64,000 bases of DNA from Pyrodictiaceae archaeon (lineage in GTDB: Archaea > Thermoproteota > Thermoprotei_A > Sulfolobales > Pyrodictiaceae): positions 748,880-812,879 of the forward strand of contig JALVSY010000007.1 in NCBI GenBank assembly GCA_027036135.1. The letters run 5' to 3'. A model generated the notes under the pieces. It was not told where the DNA came from. It searched no databases and was given only the letters and a program-made list of their open reading frames with translations. The position numbers and the translations under genes are program-made. Positions 34,174 through 43,444 of this stretch are shown here, in pieces (within the stretch, counting starts at the first letter, position 1; each line of letters begins with the position of its first letter).

Positions 34174-34734
34174 GTGCTTGAATACCCGGGGCCGTGTTTG
34201 GCTGAGGAGGCTGTATTGTCTACTGTTCTTAGCCAGGTATCGAAGAAGATACTGGAGAAGCTCGAGAAGGGGAAGAAGCTCTCCACAGAGGACCTAATAA
34301 TACTATATCTCGATATCACTCACAAAGAGATAAGGGAGACAAGGAGAGAACTCAAAGAAGAAATAAGAGAAGTCAACAGGAGAATAAATGAGACAAACAA
34401 GAGAATAGACAGGGTACAGGAAAATTTGCTAACAAAAATAGATGAGACTAATAAGAGGATTGATAAGGTACAAGAATCTCTATCAGCTAAGATAGAATCT
34501 GTGCAGAAGGCCTTACTAGCAAAAATAGATGAAACGAACAAACAAATAGATAGTATACAAGAGACACTACTAGCGAAAATAGACGATACTAATAAACGAA
34601 TAGATGAAACAAATAAGAGGATATATAACACACAGCAAACACTATTAGCGAAGATTGAGGAGACAAATAAACGCATAGACGAGCTATACAGGCTATACGC
34701 GGAGCTAAGAAGCCTAATTACTGCTCAGAGATGA
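34174..34734 (+). CDS. coiled-coil protein with tandem 18-residue repeats
   Basis: 186 residues from GTG. After a short start region the protein is almost wholly a coiled coil made of repeats of the form KIDETNKRID-xVQExLLA (18 residues), with at least five copies and one 11-residue partial copy, including inserted ETNKRI units. No enzymatic motif, signal peptide or TM segment. Similar Lys/Glu/Asn repeat proteins are frequent in thermophilic archaea and are annotated as hypothetical or DUF1640-like; they may scaffold complexes. The repeated DNA may vary in copy number between strains. Confidence 0.65.
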   Translation: MLEYPGPCLAEEAVLSTVLSQVSKKILEKLEKGKKLSTEDLIILYLDITHKEIRETRRELKEEIREVNRRINETNKRIDRVQENLLTKIDETNKRIDKVQESLSAKIESVQKALLAKIDETNKQIDSIQETLLAKIDDTNKRIDETNKRIYNTQQTLLAKIEETNKRIDELYRLYAELRSLITAQR

Positions 34735-34783
34735 CATATTACTTTGAACGATGCCGGCTGGGGATTATTCCTCTGAAGTGGTA

Positions 34784-35824
34784 TTATTGTTTTCTTTTTA
34801 ACTCTATGGCTTTCCGCAGGGCCTCCATATCGAGTATAGCCTCCAGTATATCTATGCTATGAGCTATTGTTCTCGAGAGTATTTCGAGTAGTAGCCCTGT
34901 GCTTGAGGGTACTGCGTAGCCATAGCTGGAGCGTACCTCCTTTATTCGTTTCTTTGCTTCATCGCTTTGCCTCGAGGCTTCCTCTATGTCTTCTTCGCTT
35001 GGCTCTAGTGCTGCTTTGAGTACTCGTTTTAGGACGCCTATTACGGTGTTGTATAGCTCTATTATTTGTCTTGGTATTTTCTCTTCAGAGCCTACGATTA
35101 TCCTAGCTATCGCTGTTGCGTAGTCTGCTATGCGCTCAACGTTCTTTGCTAGTGAGGCTATGAAGAGTGTTTCGGGCATTGTTATGTCTTGGCGCGCTGC
35201 CTCAGATGGATCCATCCCGGTCTCTACTAGTTGGCGGAGTATAAGGAGGTAGAGCTTGTCTGCTAGGTTGTCCCTTTCGCGTATACTCTGGAATAACTCA
35301 TTGCATTCACTCCTCGAGGCCATGCACTGAAATGTATCTTCGTGCATTGTTATGGTTACTCTTACTAATCTCCTCAACGTGCTCCATATCTCAGTAAAGC
35401 TCGTATCAACAATATTTTGTAGAAGGAGAGAGCTAGCATCCTCGTCCAATACCTCCAGTCCAAGAACACGCTTATGGACAACATCTACTAGTTTCTCTAC
35501 TAGCTTCTGAGCAGCCACACTCTTCTTAACAATCCTTATAGATTTGAACCCAGCGACATAGCCCGCCATAACTCTTCTCACAAGCATATTAAAATCACTA
35601 TGTTCATCAACCTCGACAACGTATTCCAAGGCTCTTCTATCATCGTTACCGCCTCGCGGCCGCAGCAACAAGCTCCCATCCGGCAATACTTCTAGCTCGA
35701 GCTCCGAGCCAGAACCAATACCCACTTGGCGGGCCCAGTCCTTGGGCAACGATACAACATAGGTACTCCCACCAACCAGCTGGACACGCCTAGTATACCG
35801 CGTAGCCACTTCATCTTCCCCCAC
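34784..35824 (-). CDS. AbrB-PhoU phosphate uptake regulator
   Basis: N-terminal SpoVT/AbrB-type DNA-binding swapped-hairpin (RRVQLVGGSTYVVSLPKDWA, then LELEVLPDGSLLLRP) joined to PhoU-like helical bundles (about 150-346; SLAKNVERIADYATAIARI). Such fusions are common in archaea beside pst genes and probably sense phosphate-transport state and bind DNA. It is divergent from pstS with a 117-nt promoter region containing several TATA-like boxes, so direct control of the pst operon, and self-control, is likely (inference). Confidence 0.85.
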   Translation of the reverse strand: MGEDEVATRYTRRVQLVGGSTYVVSLPKDWARQVGIGSGSELELEVLPDGSLLLRPRGGNDDRRALEYVVEVDEHSDFNMLVRRVMAGYVAGFKSIRIVKKSVAAQKLVEKLVDVVHKRVLGLEVLDEDASSLLLQNIVDTSFTEIWSTLRRLVRVTITMHEDTFQCMASRSECNELFQSIRERDNLADKLYLLILRQLVETGMDPSEAARQDITMPETLFIASLAKNVERIADYATAIARIIVGSEEKIPRQIIELYNTVIGVLKRVLKAALEPSEEDIEEASRQSDEAKKRIKEVRSSYGYAVPSSTGLLLEILSRTIAHSIDILEAILDMEALRKAIELKRKQ

Positions 35825-35941
35825 TACTAAGCCACACCTATAACTATAGAGGACTATATACTCTACTAAGCTCTCTACACACCTACATATACTCTATACA
35901 CATGCTATCTATACCCCTAGAGGGAGAACATAAAGCAATAC

Positions 35942-37138
35942 ATGGATAAGCGAACCAATGACAGAGAGAGGAGACAACAAGCCTTGTCAAAGCTTAGAGC
36001 AATAGGAATTGTCGGAGAGACAGCACTCACACTATTAATACTCATATTAATAGGGCTCATCGCTCTAGACATAGTAATACAGGTAACTTGCTGCCTTTAT
36101 CACAGAGGGGGCCCACAAACCCCTATTGCACAGAGCCAGGCATCGGTAACACTCACTGGATCCGGATCCACATTCATTTATCCCCAGATGAGGGAATGGA
36201 TAAGTCAATTCCAGGCACAGAACCCCACTATATCGATAATATACAATCCGACCGGGAGCGGGGCTGGGCAATCACAGCTACTAAAGGAACACGTAGTTGA
36301 TTTTGCTTGCTCCGATCCCCCCTTGAGCCACAAGCAGTACGAGGAGTATAAGGGAAAAGTCCTACAAATGCCAGTCATAGTCGGAGCAGTCGCAGTTATC
36401 TACAAAATACCTGGGTACAAGGGGCCCTTGAACCTCACCGCTGATGTAATAGCGAAGATATACTTGGGGAAGATAAAGTACTGGGACAATCCTGAGATAG
36501 CTAGGCTCAATCCACGGGCAAAGCTACCTCATATGGCTATCAAGGTTATTCATCGCTCCGATGCAAGCGGCACAACTGAGGTTTTCACGTTCTTCTTGCA
36601 CAAGGCAGCGCCAAGTGTGTGGCCTGCTAGCCTTGTCGGAAAGGCCATCGAGTGGCCCGTTGACTCCACGGGTAGAGGACTGGGAGCTAAGGGTAATCAA
36701 GGCGTGGCGGAATACTTCAAGAAGCTTGACTCAGCCATAGCGTATGTGGAGCTCGGCTATGCGTTAGCTAACCATTTCCCCATAGCAGCGATAAGGAATG
36801 CCGCCGGAGTCTTCGTTAAGCCCAGTCCAGAGACTATGCAGGCTGCTATATCGAATGCTCTCCGTAGTGGGCTATTGCCTAGCTCACCTCTAGCTGATTG
36901 GAGCGGCGCGCTCAACGCGATAATATATGCTCCTGGCAAGGACTCGTACCCAATAGTTAGCTTTAGCTTTATGATGACCTGGACTAGGTATCCCAAGGCC
37001 AAAGCAGAGGCCCTAAAGAAGTTCATAAAGTTCATCAACACAGTGGGGCAAGGAGACATCGTCGAAGGCTATGCACCGATACCACCCGAGCTGAGAACCA
37101 TCAATCTAAAGGCCCTCAGCATAATCCAGGGGAGCTAG
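35942..37138 (+). CDS. pstS: phosphate ABC transporter substrate-binding protein PstS
   Basis: High-affinity phosphate binding outside the membrane. An N-terminal TM helix (about 22-46, LTLLILILIGLIALDIVIQV) serves as anchor. The mature domain has the PstS landmarks TGSGSTFIYPQM, YNPTGSGAGQ, DFACSDPPL, IHRSDASGTTEVFTFFLH and GNQGVAEY, whose Ser/Thr/Asp/Arg side chains hold phosphate. It is the first gene of pstS-C-A-B-phoU, followed by pstC after 2 nt. Confidence 0.95.
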   Translation: MDKRTNDRERRQQALSKLRAIGIVGETALTLLILILIGLIALDIVIQVTCCLYHRGGPQTPIAQSQASVTLTGSGSTFIYPQMREWISQFQAQNPTISIIYNPTGSGAGQSQLLKEHVVDFACSDPPLSHKQYEEYKGKVLQMPVIVGAVAVIYKIPGYKGPLNLTADVIAKIYLGKIKYWDNPEIARLNPRAKLPHMAIKVIHRSDASGTTEVFTFFLHKAAPSVWPASLVGKAIEWPVDSTGRGLGAKGNQGVAEYFKKLDSAIAYVELGYALANHFPIAAIRNAAGVFVKPSPETMQAAISNALRSGLLPSSPLADWSGALNAIIYAPGKDSYPIVSFSFMMTWTRYPKAKAEALKKFIKFINTVGQGDIVEGYAPIPPELRTINLKALSIIQGS

Positions 37139-37140
37139 GA

Positions 37141-38082
37141 ATGAGCGCCTCTAAAACCATGTATAGGAGCGATAAGCTCCTATACTACTCCCTATTGCCC
37201 TTCGCAGCAATAGTTATCGCTGCGTTCATAATGCTCTTTGCGATCCTAGGCTATGTATCGGCACCAGCTCTCCGCAAATATGGTATAAGCTTGTTCACTA
37301 CAACGAAGTGGGCTCCCAATGAAGCTAACCCCAGCAAATCAGTCTACGGTCTCCTAGCCCCCTTATTCGGAACCCTAGTCTCCTCAGCAATAGCAGTCCT
37401 ACTAGCACTCCCGGTCACGGTCTCAATTGTCCTCGTGATAGAGGAGTACTCGCCAGAGAGACTAAGAGAACTCATCGGCTCGATAATAGAGGTCATGGCT
37501 GGGCTCCCCACAATAGTATATGGGTTATGGGGCTTAGAGGTGCTCGCACCCTTCCTAAGAGAGCATGTATATTCTCCTCTTCACCAACTCTTGGGCTTTA
37601 TCCCATTATTCTCTTGTAAGCCGATAACCGGGTTCAACCTAGCTACTGCTGGTGTCTTGCTCTCAATAATGATTCTCCCCTACATGGTTGCTGTTGCAAG
37701 GGACGCTTACCGCTCAATACCTTTCACCTACAAGGAGGCTGCACTAACTATTGGGGCTACCCGCTACGAGTACGCTAAGATAATGATGGGGCTAGCTAAG
37801 CCAGGGATTATAGCTGCTGCCCTCCTGGGCTTTGGGCGGGCAGCAGGCGAAACGGTTGCCGTTGCACTAGTTGTCGGGAATGTACCCCTTGTCTCCGGCT
37901 GCTTGTTCAAACCCGCCTATACCATCTCTTCCCTAATAGCTAACCAGTTCTCCATGGCCCCGCTCTACCCGTACATGATGAGCGTCTTGTTCACAGGGGG
38001 CCTGGTTCTCCTCCTCATAGGAATGGCTGCAAACACGGTTGCAGTGATAATGATTGCGAGGGCAAGGAAGAGGCTTGGCTGA
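37141..38082 (+). CDS. pstC: phosphate ABC transporter permease PstC
   Basis: 313-residue inner membrane permease with six TM helices. The EAA-type coupling loop reads YKEAALTIGATRYEYAKIMM..., and GRAAGETVAVALVVGN is the usual PstC/PstA signature in the following TM. It starts 2 nt after pstS and overlaps pstA by 8 nt, consistent with a single transcript. Confidence 0.94.
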   Translation: MSASKTMYRSDKLLYYSLLPFAAIVIAAFIMLFAILGYVSAPALRKYGISLFTTTKWAPNEANPSKSVYGLLAPLFGTLVSSAIAVLLALPVTVSIVLVIEEYSPERLRELIGSIIEVMAGLPTIVYGLWGLEVLAPFLREHVYSPLHQLLGFIPLFSCKPITGFNLATAGVLLSIMILPYMVAVARDAYRSIPFTYKEAALTIGATRYEYAKIMMGLAKPGIIAAALLGFGRAAGETVAVALVVGNVPLVSGCLFKPAYTISSLIANQFSMAPLYPYMMSVLFTGGLVLLLIGMAANTVAVIMIARARKRLG

Positions 38083-38917
38083 CCCGAGGATAATCAAGGA
38101 GAAAATATTCTTAGTAACAATATTCGCGCTAACCATACTAGGCATACTTCCCGTCTTCCACGTACTAGCAGAGGTTATCATAAAAGGATCCGAGGCAATA
38201 GCTAAACATGGTCTCGGAATACTCACTAGCACTTCTAACGGCATACTTGCCTCCTTGGTTGGCTCCGCTATATTATCGATCCTGGCCTCTCTCCTCGGCA
38301 TACCATTAGCAATAGCTGCTGGGCTCTTCGTAGCAGAGTTCAGCGATACCAAGCTAGCCAAGATAACGCGAGTAGTCTCGCGTAGTCTATTAGAGGTACC
38401 AACCGTCCTGCTAGGCATGCTCGTCTACATAATAATGGTTGTTCCTATGGGCAGCTTCAGCCTACTAGCAGGCGCAATAGCGCTAGCACTAGTAATGCTT
38501 CCCTACGTCATGGTCCACGTAGAGCAGGCAATAGAGTCTGTGCCCCCGATTTACCGGGAAGCTGGCTACTCTATCGGAATGACTAGGGCAGAGGTCCTAC
38601 TAGGAGTAGTAGCGGGGATAGCGAGACGTGGAATAGCGACAGGAGTACTAATGGGGTTCGCGAAGGCAATGGGAGAGACCGCCCCCCTCCTCTTCACCAT
38701 AGGTGCCGCCAGAACCACGCTTCCTTGCTCTCACAGTATTCCTCTCGCTAACGTGCTTGATCCGGGAGACGCTGTGCCCCTAATGATATTCCAGTACGCC
38801 CAGATGCCGCAGAAGATGTATCACGACATGGCCTGGGCCGGGTCACTCATACTCGTAGCCGCGTTTCTTGCCGTATTCATTGCTGTTAGGCTTCTCGTCA
38901 AAGAGGTGAAAACCTAG
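38075..38917 (+). CDS. pstA: phosphate ABC transporter permease PstA
   Basis: Second permease half. Six TM helices; the coupling loop YREAGYSIGMTRAEVLLGVV and AKAMGETAPLLFTIGA are diagnostic for PstA. TTG 38075, behind GGAAGAGG, overlaps the pstC stop by 8 nt; TTG 38054 is an alternative but would extend the overlap. pstB begins 2 nt after its stop. Confidence 0.93.
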   Translation: MADPRIIKEKIFLVTIFALTILGILPVFHVLAEVIIKGSEAIAKHGLGILTSTSNGILASLVGSAILSILASLLGIPLAIAAGLFVAEFSDTKLAKITRVVSRSLLEVPTVLLGMLVYIIMVVPMGSFSLLAGAIALALVMLPYVMVHVEQAIESVPPIYREAGYSIGMTRAEVLLGVVAGIARRGIATGVLMGFAKAMGETAPLLFTIGAARTTLPCSHSIPLANVLDPGDAVPLMIFQYAQMPQKMYHDMAWAGSLILVAAFLAVFIAVRLLVKEVKT

Positions 38918-38919
38918 CC

Positions 38920-39684
38920 TTGGAGCGCGACGCTGTTAGAACCGAGAACCTCAACGTATGGATTCACGGCAAACATGTACTCAAGAACATAAATTTCCGC
39001 GCAGCAGTCTCAGCGATAACTGTTATAATGGGGCCTAGTGGTAGCGGGAAAAGCACGCTCTTGAGAAGCATTAACCGGCTCATAGAAATTGTGCCTGGGA
39101 CGAAGGTGGAGGGCAAGGTATACATATTTGGCAGAGATATTTACAGTGATGACCCGTACCGCGTACGGAGATACGTTACAATGGTTTCCCAGACCCCGAA
39201 TCCCTTCCCTCACATGAGTATATACGAGAACGTAGCTATAGGGCCAAAGCTTCACCGCCTAGTTAGGAGCAAGGAGGAGCTAGATAAGATTGTTCGCTGG
39301 GCTTTGGAGAAGGCGATGCTCTGGGACGAGGTCAAGGACAGATTGAATGACCCCCCTACGAGACTTAGTGGCGGCCAGCAGCAGAGGCTCTGCTTAGCAC
39401 GCGCTCTCGCACTTAAGCCCCGCATACTACTGCTAGACGAGCCCACAGCCAACATCGACCCCGTCAATGCAAGGAAGATAGAGGAAGCGATAAAGATGCT
39501 AGTAAAGGAGGAGGGGATAACCGTTATATTTGTGACGCATACGCCTGCGCAGGCAGTAAGGGTAGCTGACTTCATAGCATTCATCTATAATGGTGAGCTA
39601 GTAGAGTATGGCCCGGCGAGGGAAATCGCGCTTAACCCGAGACACCGCTTAACCGAGATGTACTTACGGGGCGAGATAGGTTGA
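38920..39684 (+). CDS. pstB: phosphate ABC transporter ATPase PstB
   Basis: Complete ABC ATPase of 254 aa: Walker A GPSGSGKST, Q-loop MVSQTPNPFPHMSIYENV (the NPFP stretch is typical of PstB), signature LSGGQQQRL, Walker B ILLLDEPTA, and H-loop FVTHTPAQA. TTG 38920 is two bases after pstA. The 3' end overlaps the phoU start by 4 nt. Confidence 0.95.
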   Translation: MERDAVRTENLNVWIHGKHVLKNINFRAAVSAITVIMGPSGSGKSTLLRSINRLIEIVPGTKVEGKVYIFGRDIYSDDPYRVRRYVTMVSQTPNPFPHMSIYENVAIGPKLHRLVRSKEELDKIVRWALEKAMLWDEVKDRLNDPPTRLSGGQQQRLCLARALALKPRILLLDEPTANIDPVNARKIEEAIKMLVKEEGITVIFVTHTPAQAVRVADFIAFIYNGELVEYGPAREIALNPRHRLTEMYLRGEIG

Positions 39685-40292
39685 GCACTACCCTCTCGGC
39701 CGAGGAGGACCTACGCCACATAGAGACTAGCCTCGATAAATTGTTCAGAGTAGCCATGGAGAGCCTCGAGGCCGTGGAGAATGCTCTCAGAGAGGCTAAG
39801 CCCTTAGACCTCTCAGCTAACACAGCGCTAGCAGAGCACTTGAAGGACACGATATACACTGAGGCATTGTTCTTCATAGCTAAGTGGCAGCCGCTCGGCC
39901 ATGAACTCCTCTACGTAGAGGCCTTGATAAAGGTATCATATGACTTGTTCCGGATAACTAGGTACGCTAACGAGATAGCCCTCACGATATCACTTGCACC
40001 CGGTACTAGGATAGATAGCCAGGTCGTGGAGGTGGCGCGGACAGCGAGAGAGATGGTTGAGCGCGCTTTCAGGGCACTCCTCGAGAAAAAGAGGGACATA
40101 GCAAAGAACGTTGAGGAGCTAGACGCTGTAATAGATAGGGCTTACCGCGCTGCACTACAGGGGGTTGCATCAAAGGAACAAGTTCCACGAGAAGAGGCTC
40201 TCGCCTGCATCATACTCCGGCAGCTGGAGAGAGTAGCTGACCACGCAACGTATATTGCTAGAGAGGTTCTACGTGCACTCGCACCCAGCTAG
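39681..40292 (+). CDS. phoU: PhoU family phosphate transport regulator
   Basis: 203-residue all-helical protein with the PhoU pattern ITRYANEIALTISL and ERVADHATYIAREV (ExxxD metal-binding repeats). It would modulate PstB activity and signalling. TTG 39681 overlaps the pstB stop (TTGA). This is the second PhoU-domain gene in the region; unlike the divergent one it lacks a DNA-binding domain. Confidence 0.85.
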   Translation: MSTTLSAEEDLRHIETSLDKLFRVAMESLEAVENALREAKPLDLSANTALAEHLKDTIYTEALFFIAKWQPLGHELLYVEALIKVSYDLFRITRYANEIALTISLAPGTRIDSQVVEVARTAREMVERAFRALLEKKRDIAKNVEELDAVIDRAYRAALQGVASKEQVPREEALACIILRQLERVADHATYIAREVLRALAPS

Positions 40293-40316
40293 CCCGGTCA
40301 AGGGAGGAGGAACATC

Positions 40317-41303
40317 GTGCCCCTAATAGACGAGGAACAAGTGAGGAGAGTCGCTTCCTTCCTCCTGAAAGCCGTTGATAAATACGAGCCGGATAGCTTT
40401 GATGATCCCTGCTGCTACCCGCCAAGTAGCGCAGACAAAGAGACCACCGCTATGTACTTCTTAGTAATGGTCGCAATGGATCACCGGCTTAGCCGCCCAA
40501 GCAGGGTATACGAGGCAATAGTAGATGGGAAAAGGTATCACGGGGCTGATCTTCTCTATCGCCTCGGGAAAAGGATGCTCGATGAGGATCCTGGTTTCTT
40601 CGCTGCTGAGCGACTAGCCCGGGTCAGCCGGGAGGATGTTCTTCGCTGGCTATGCGTAGGCTCTACATGTCCACCAGACCCAGAGCTGCGAGCAGCGTTG
40701 CTAAGAGATCTTGGGCGCAAGCTGCTTCTCCACTACAATGGCTCGGCTCTCCAGCTAGTAGAGGAGAGCAAAGGCTACCTCCACTCATGGAATCCGGGGT
40801 CCCCTGGGTTCATTGAGAGGCTTAGATTGTTCGAGGCCTACGTCGACCCTGTTGAGAAGAAGCCTATGCTGCTGGCAAAGTTTCTTGAGCGCCGCGGGGT
40901 CCTGGAGGTAAAGGATCCCTGGAATCGTAGGGTTCCTGTGGATAACCATGTGACCCGTATAGCTCTTAGGCTAGGCCTAGTTAGGCTTGAACCTTCTCTC
41001 CGGGCTAAGCTTGTTGAGAGGAGAGAGTACACTCCGTGGGAGGACGTAGGGCTTAGAATGGTTATCCGGGAGGCTTGGCACCAAGTAGCCGAGGCAATGA
41101 ATGTTAATGACTTTGTCCTAGACGATATACTATGGACTATGGGTAGAAAGGTTTGCCTACAAGGAGCCCCCTTGTGCAAGGGGTGTAGTAATCACCCAGT
41201 GTGCGAGAATAGCTCGTGTGTTCTCCGCCCCATATGCCCTGTAGGCAGGGGGGAGGAGAAGCCATTAGATGAGCACGTCTTCTACAATACCTGGTGGTAC
41301 TAG
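40317..41303 (+). CDS. HhH-GPD-like protein with C-terminal Cys cluster
   Basis: 328 residues, soluble. The central part PVDNHVTRIALRLGLVRL resembles the helix-hairpin-helix/Asp region of HhH-GPD DNA glycosylases, and the C-terminus has CLQGAPLCKGCSNHPVC followed by more Cys, like the FeS loop of endonuclease III-type enzymes. The catalytic Lys/Asp pair cannot be assigned with certainty. Archaeal relatives are called iron-sulfur cluster loop proteins. An alternative is a relative of the queuosine-salvage fold, which is also HhH-like. GTG 40317 lies 24 nt after phoU, so it is probably co-transcribed. Confidence 0.5.
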   Translation: MPLIDEEQVRRVASFLLKAVDKYEPDSFDDPCCYPPSSADKETTAMYFLVMVAMDHRLSRPSRVYEAIVDGKRYHGADLLYRLGKRMLDEDPGFFAAERLARVSREDVLRWLCVGSTCPPDPELRAALLRDLGRKLLLHYNGSALQLVEESKGYLHSWNPGSPGFIERLRLFEAYVDPVEKKPMLLAKFLERRGVLEVKDPWNRRVPVDNHVTRIALRLGLVRLEPSLRAKLVERREYTPWEDVGLRMVIREAWHQVAEAMNVNDFVLDDILWTMGRKVCLQGAPLCKGCSNHPVCENSSCVLRPICPVGRGEEKPLDEHVFYNTWWY

Positions 41304-41459
41304 AGAAGACTATATCGCTATAGGGCCGATGAGGTTACCTTGTTTGGCTACCTCCGGAGCCCTCAAGAGGGGCCGTGGCGAGTCCTGGCCTTACCGAGGC
41401 CGCTCCATCACTCCACAAGTAGCTACTGATACACCAGGAAGGAGGTGCTGAGCTAGGTC

Positions 41460-42422
41460 TTGTTCGTTGTAAGAGCCGTTGTTACTGAGCTAGAGGTGAA
41501 GGGAGTATACCGGGCAGAGAGCAGAGGCTCTGGGCTTGATGCGTGGCTCGGCAGCCCTAGTAGTGGCAGGGTCTCTGTAAAGCTCCACGTTATGAAACTG
41601 AGAAAGTTGGGGCTCCTTGTGCAGAACCTACCAGAAGAACATGTACACGTTGTATGGGAGCCTCTTCTCCGCATAGAGCACGTCGGGGAAGCTATATGCA
41701 GGTTTCATGAAGGGCCTTGGGAGAGGCCGGAGGAGCATCGCTATTGTACTCGGAGAGCTACTACACGAGAAGGCTACTGCGAGCTTCATAAGAGGAGCTG
41801 GCGCGCTCTCTACGAGAAATGTGCGCAGGGCATTGACTCTGCTTGTTTATCAGTAGCCCCTCTTCTCCGGGGCTACGAGTTCATAGTCTATGTGCTTGAT
41901 TACGGGGGCTCCGTGGCTAAAGCGGGGCTAACACAGAGCTGGCGACTATTGTGGCGCGTAAGCGAGCAGCCCCACGTGGCAGCCGCCGCGGTTTTCCGCG
42001 GAGAACTACTCGAGGCTAGGGAATTGGAGAAGAAGCTGGGAAGGAGCCCAGCTGCCACAGAGGGAGCTGCTGCTCGCCTGAACAAGCGTCTAGAGAGCGC
42101 TATAGTCACCCTGCGCCGAGGACTTAGAAGCCCCGAGAAAATAGCTGCTAGGCTCGCTTCTATGCTCCAGAGGCTGGGCTTTAGCGGAGAATTTGAGGCA
42201 TACACGGTGCTACCCCGTAGCGGCATCCCCCAATGGGTTCTCGAGAACCGACACGCCTCACTAGGCGATGTAATAGGAGAGAAGATACGTATCCGCGATT
42301 ACTGGGCTGGCTTTCTCCTCGTAGAAACAGAGGACACGAGACTTATCATGCATAAGTCTGATATACAGCACTTAGCCCTTGGAGGAGTAATCGTGCCCGG
42401 AGAGGTAAGTGAGAGCAAATAG
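41460..42422 (+). CDS. DUF2797 family protein
   Basis: 320 residues from TTG. The segment CRFHEGPWERPEEHRYCTRR...YCELHKRSW holds conserved Cys/His, probably a zinc site, followed by FIVYVLDYGGSVAKAGLTQS, a GIY-YIG-like strand pattern expected for DUF2797. Function is unknown; family members occur in archaea and actinobacteria. It is followed by the inositol-phosphatase family gene after 60 nt. The 156-nt gap before it shows GGAGG but no gene. Confidence 0.72.
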   Translation: MFVVRAVVTELEVKGVYRAESRGSGLDAWLGSPSSGRVSVKLHVMKLRKLGLLVQNLPEEHVHVVWEPLLRIEHVGEAICRFHEGPWERPEEHRYCTRRATTREGYCELHKRSWRALYEKCAQGIDSACLSVAPLLRGYEFIVYVLDYGGSVAKAGLTQSWRLLWRVSEQPHVAAAAVFRGELLEARELEKKLGRSPAATEGAAARLNKRLESAIVTLRRGLRSPEKIAARLASMLQRLGFSGEFEAYTVLPRSGIPQWVLENRHASLGDVIGEKIRIRDYWAGFLLVETEDTRLIMHKSDIQHLALGGVIVPGEVSESK

Positions 42423-42482
42423 AGCCGCCTTCATGATTAGTTAAGAGGGGGCTAGCCCAGTTCACGGCTAGAAGGGAGTACT

Positions 42483-43352
42483 TTGGAGGACATGCTCACT
42501 CGGAGAAGCCTCGAGGATCTCCGCAGACTTGTTGCCCGGGTTGCGGGCGAGGCTGCGGCTTATCTAAGGGACCGCTTCGGGCTCGAAGAGTTCCTTGAGA
42601 CCAAGGGCATCCATAGCTATGATACTGATGAGAGCATGGTGATAGACTGCGAGAGCGAGAACAACGTCATAGAGCTACTCCGCTTAGAGGGCTTCCGAGG
42701 CATCTTCGTCGGAGAGGAGCACGGAGTCGTCAAGCTAGGCGATGACCCCTTTGTCGCTGTGGTAGACCCGCTCGATGGTAGTAAGAACTATGCGAGCCTC
42801 GTGCCATGGAGCGCTGTTAGCATAGCCATTGCCCCACTACCCGGGGATCGGGAACCAGTTCTCCGCGACGTGGTTGCTGGAGCTATAGCCCCTATACCTG
42901 GGATGCCTATCCTTAGCTTCGCAAGAGGGCTGGGCGCCTTTGAAGGGGGAGCAAGAGTTCACACCAATAACAAGAGGAAGAGACTTGTATTAGCGTACGT
43001 TGAGACCCTTGATCAAGCGAGGGTGGTTCACAGCTATCTTATGCTAAGGAATAGTAGGATGAGCGTACGTGCTCTCGGCAGTGCTAGTCTCGAAATAGCC
43101 TGGGTCGGTATGGGGCGCGCCGATGTCTTCATAGATGTCAGGGGTAGGCTAAGGATAGTTGACGTGGCCGCATCAGTATGGTTCGCCAAGGAGGCAGGAG
43201 CGATAGTAGCTATCGAGAACCCTGAGGCAAGGCTTACGGGCGTCGAGAGAGTAGGTAGTGTATTAGCGTCGTCTAGCCGGGAGTCCTGGAACGTGCTTGT
43301 AAAGGCGCTTGAGGAGACAGGGTTCCACGAACTCGCGGAGAGAACACTATAG
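42483..43352 (+). CDS. inositol monophosphatase family phosphatase
   Basis: Metal-dependent sugar/inositol phosphatase. Motif 1 (GEEHGVV), motif 2 (VVDPLDGSKNYASLVPW) and a C-terminal IVDVAASVWFAKEAGA in place of the usual WDxAAG motif hold the two to three metal ions. Archaeal members often act on both inositol-1-phosphate and fructose-1,6-bisphosphate. The replacement of WD by VD in the last motif is notable but the Asp is retained. TTG 42483 or ATG 42492 could start it. Confidence 0.85.
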   Translation: MEDMLTRRSLEDLRRLVARVAGEAAAYLRDRFGLEEFLETKGIHSYDTDESMVIDCESENNVIELLRLEGFRGIFVGEEHGVVKLGDDPFVAVVDPLDGSKNYASLVPWSAVSIAIAPLPGDREPVLRDVVAGAIAPIPGMPILSFARGLGAFEGGARVHTNNKRKRLVLAYVETLDQARVVHSYLMLRNSRMSVRALGSASLEIAWVGMGRADVFIDVRGRLRIVDVAASVWFAKEAGAIVAIENPEARLTGVERVGSVLASSSRESWNVLVKALEETGFHELAERTL

Positions 43353-43444
43353 CTCAGCAAGACACAGAGCCCCCATAGATGCCACGACCAAGTCCGAGTC
43401 ATCGTCTTTCCTTAATAGGATTCATTTCATGAATTCCTGGGTCG

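Noticed and set aside
41304-41459. Possible box C/D RNA (GATGAGG and ACTGATA) in the gap before the DUF2797 gene
   Set aside because: The C-like box does not match RTGATGA well and no paired D'/C' boxes or terminal stem are seen.
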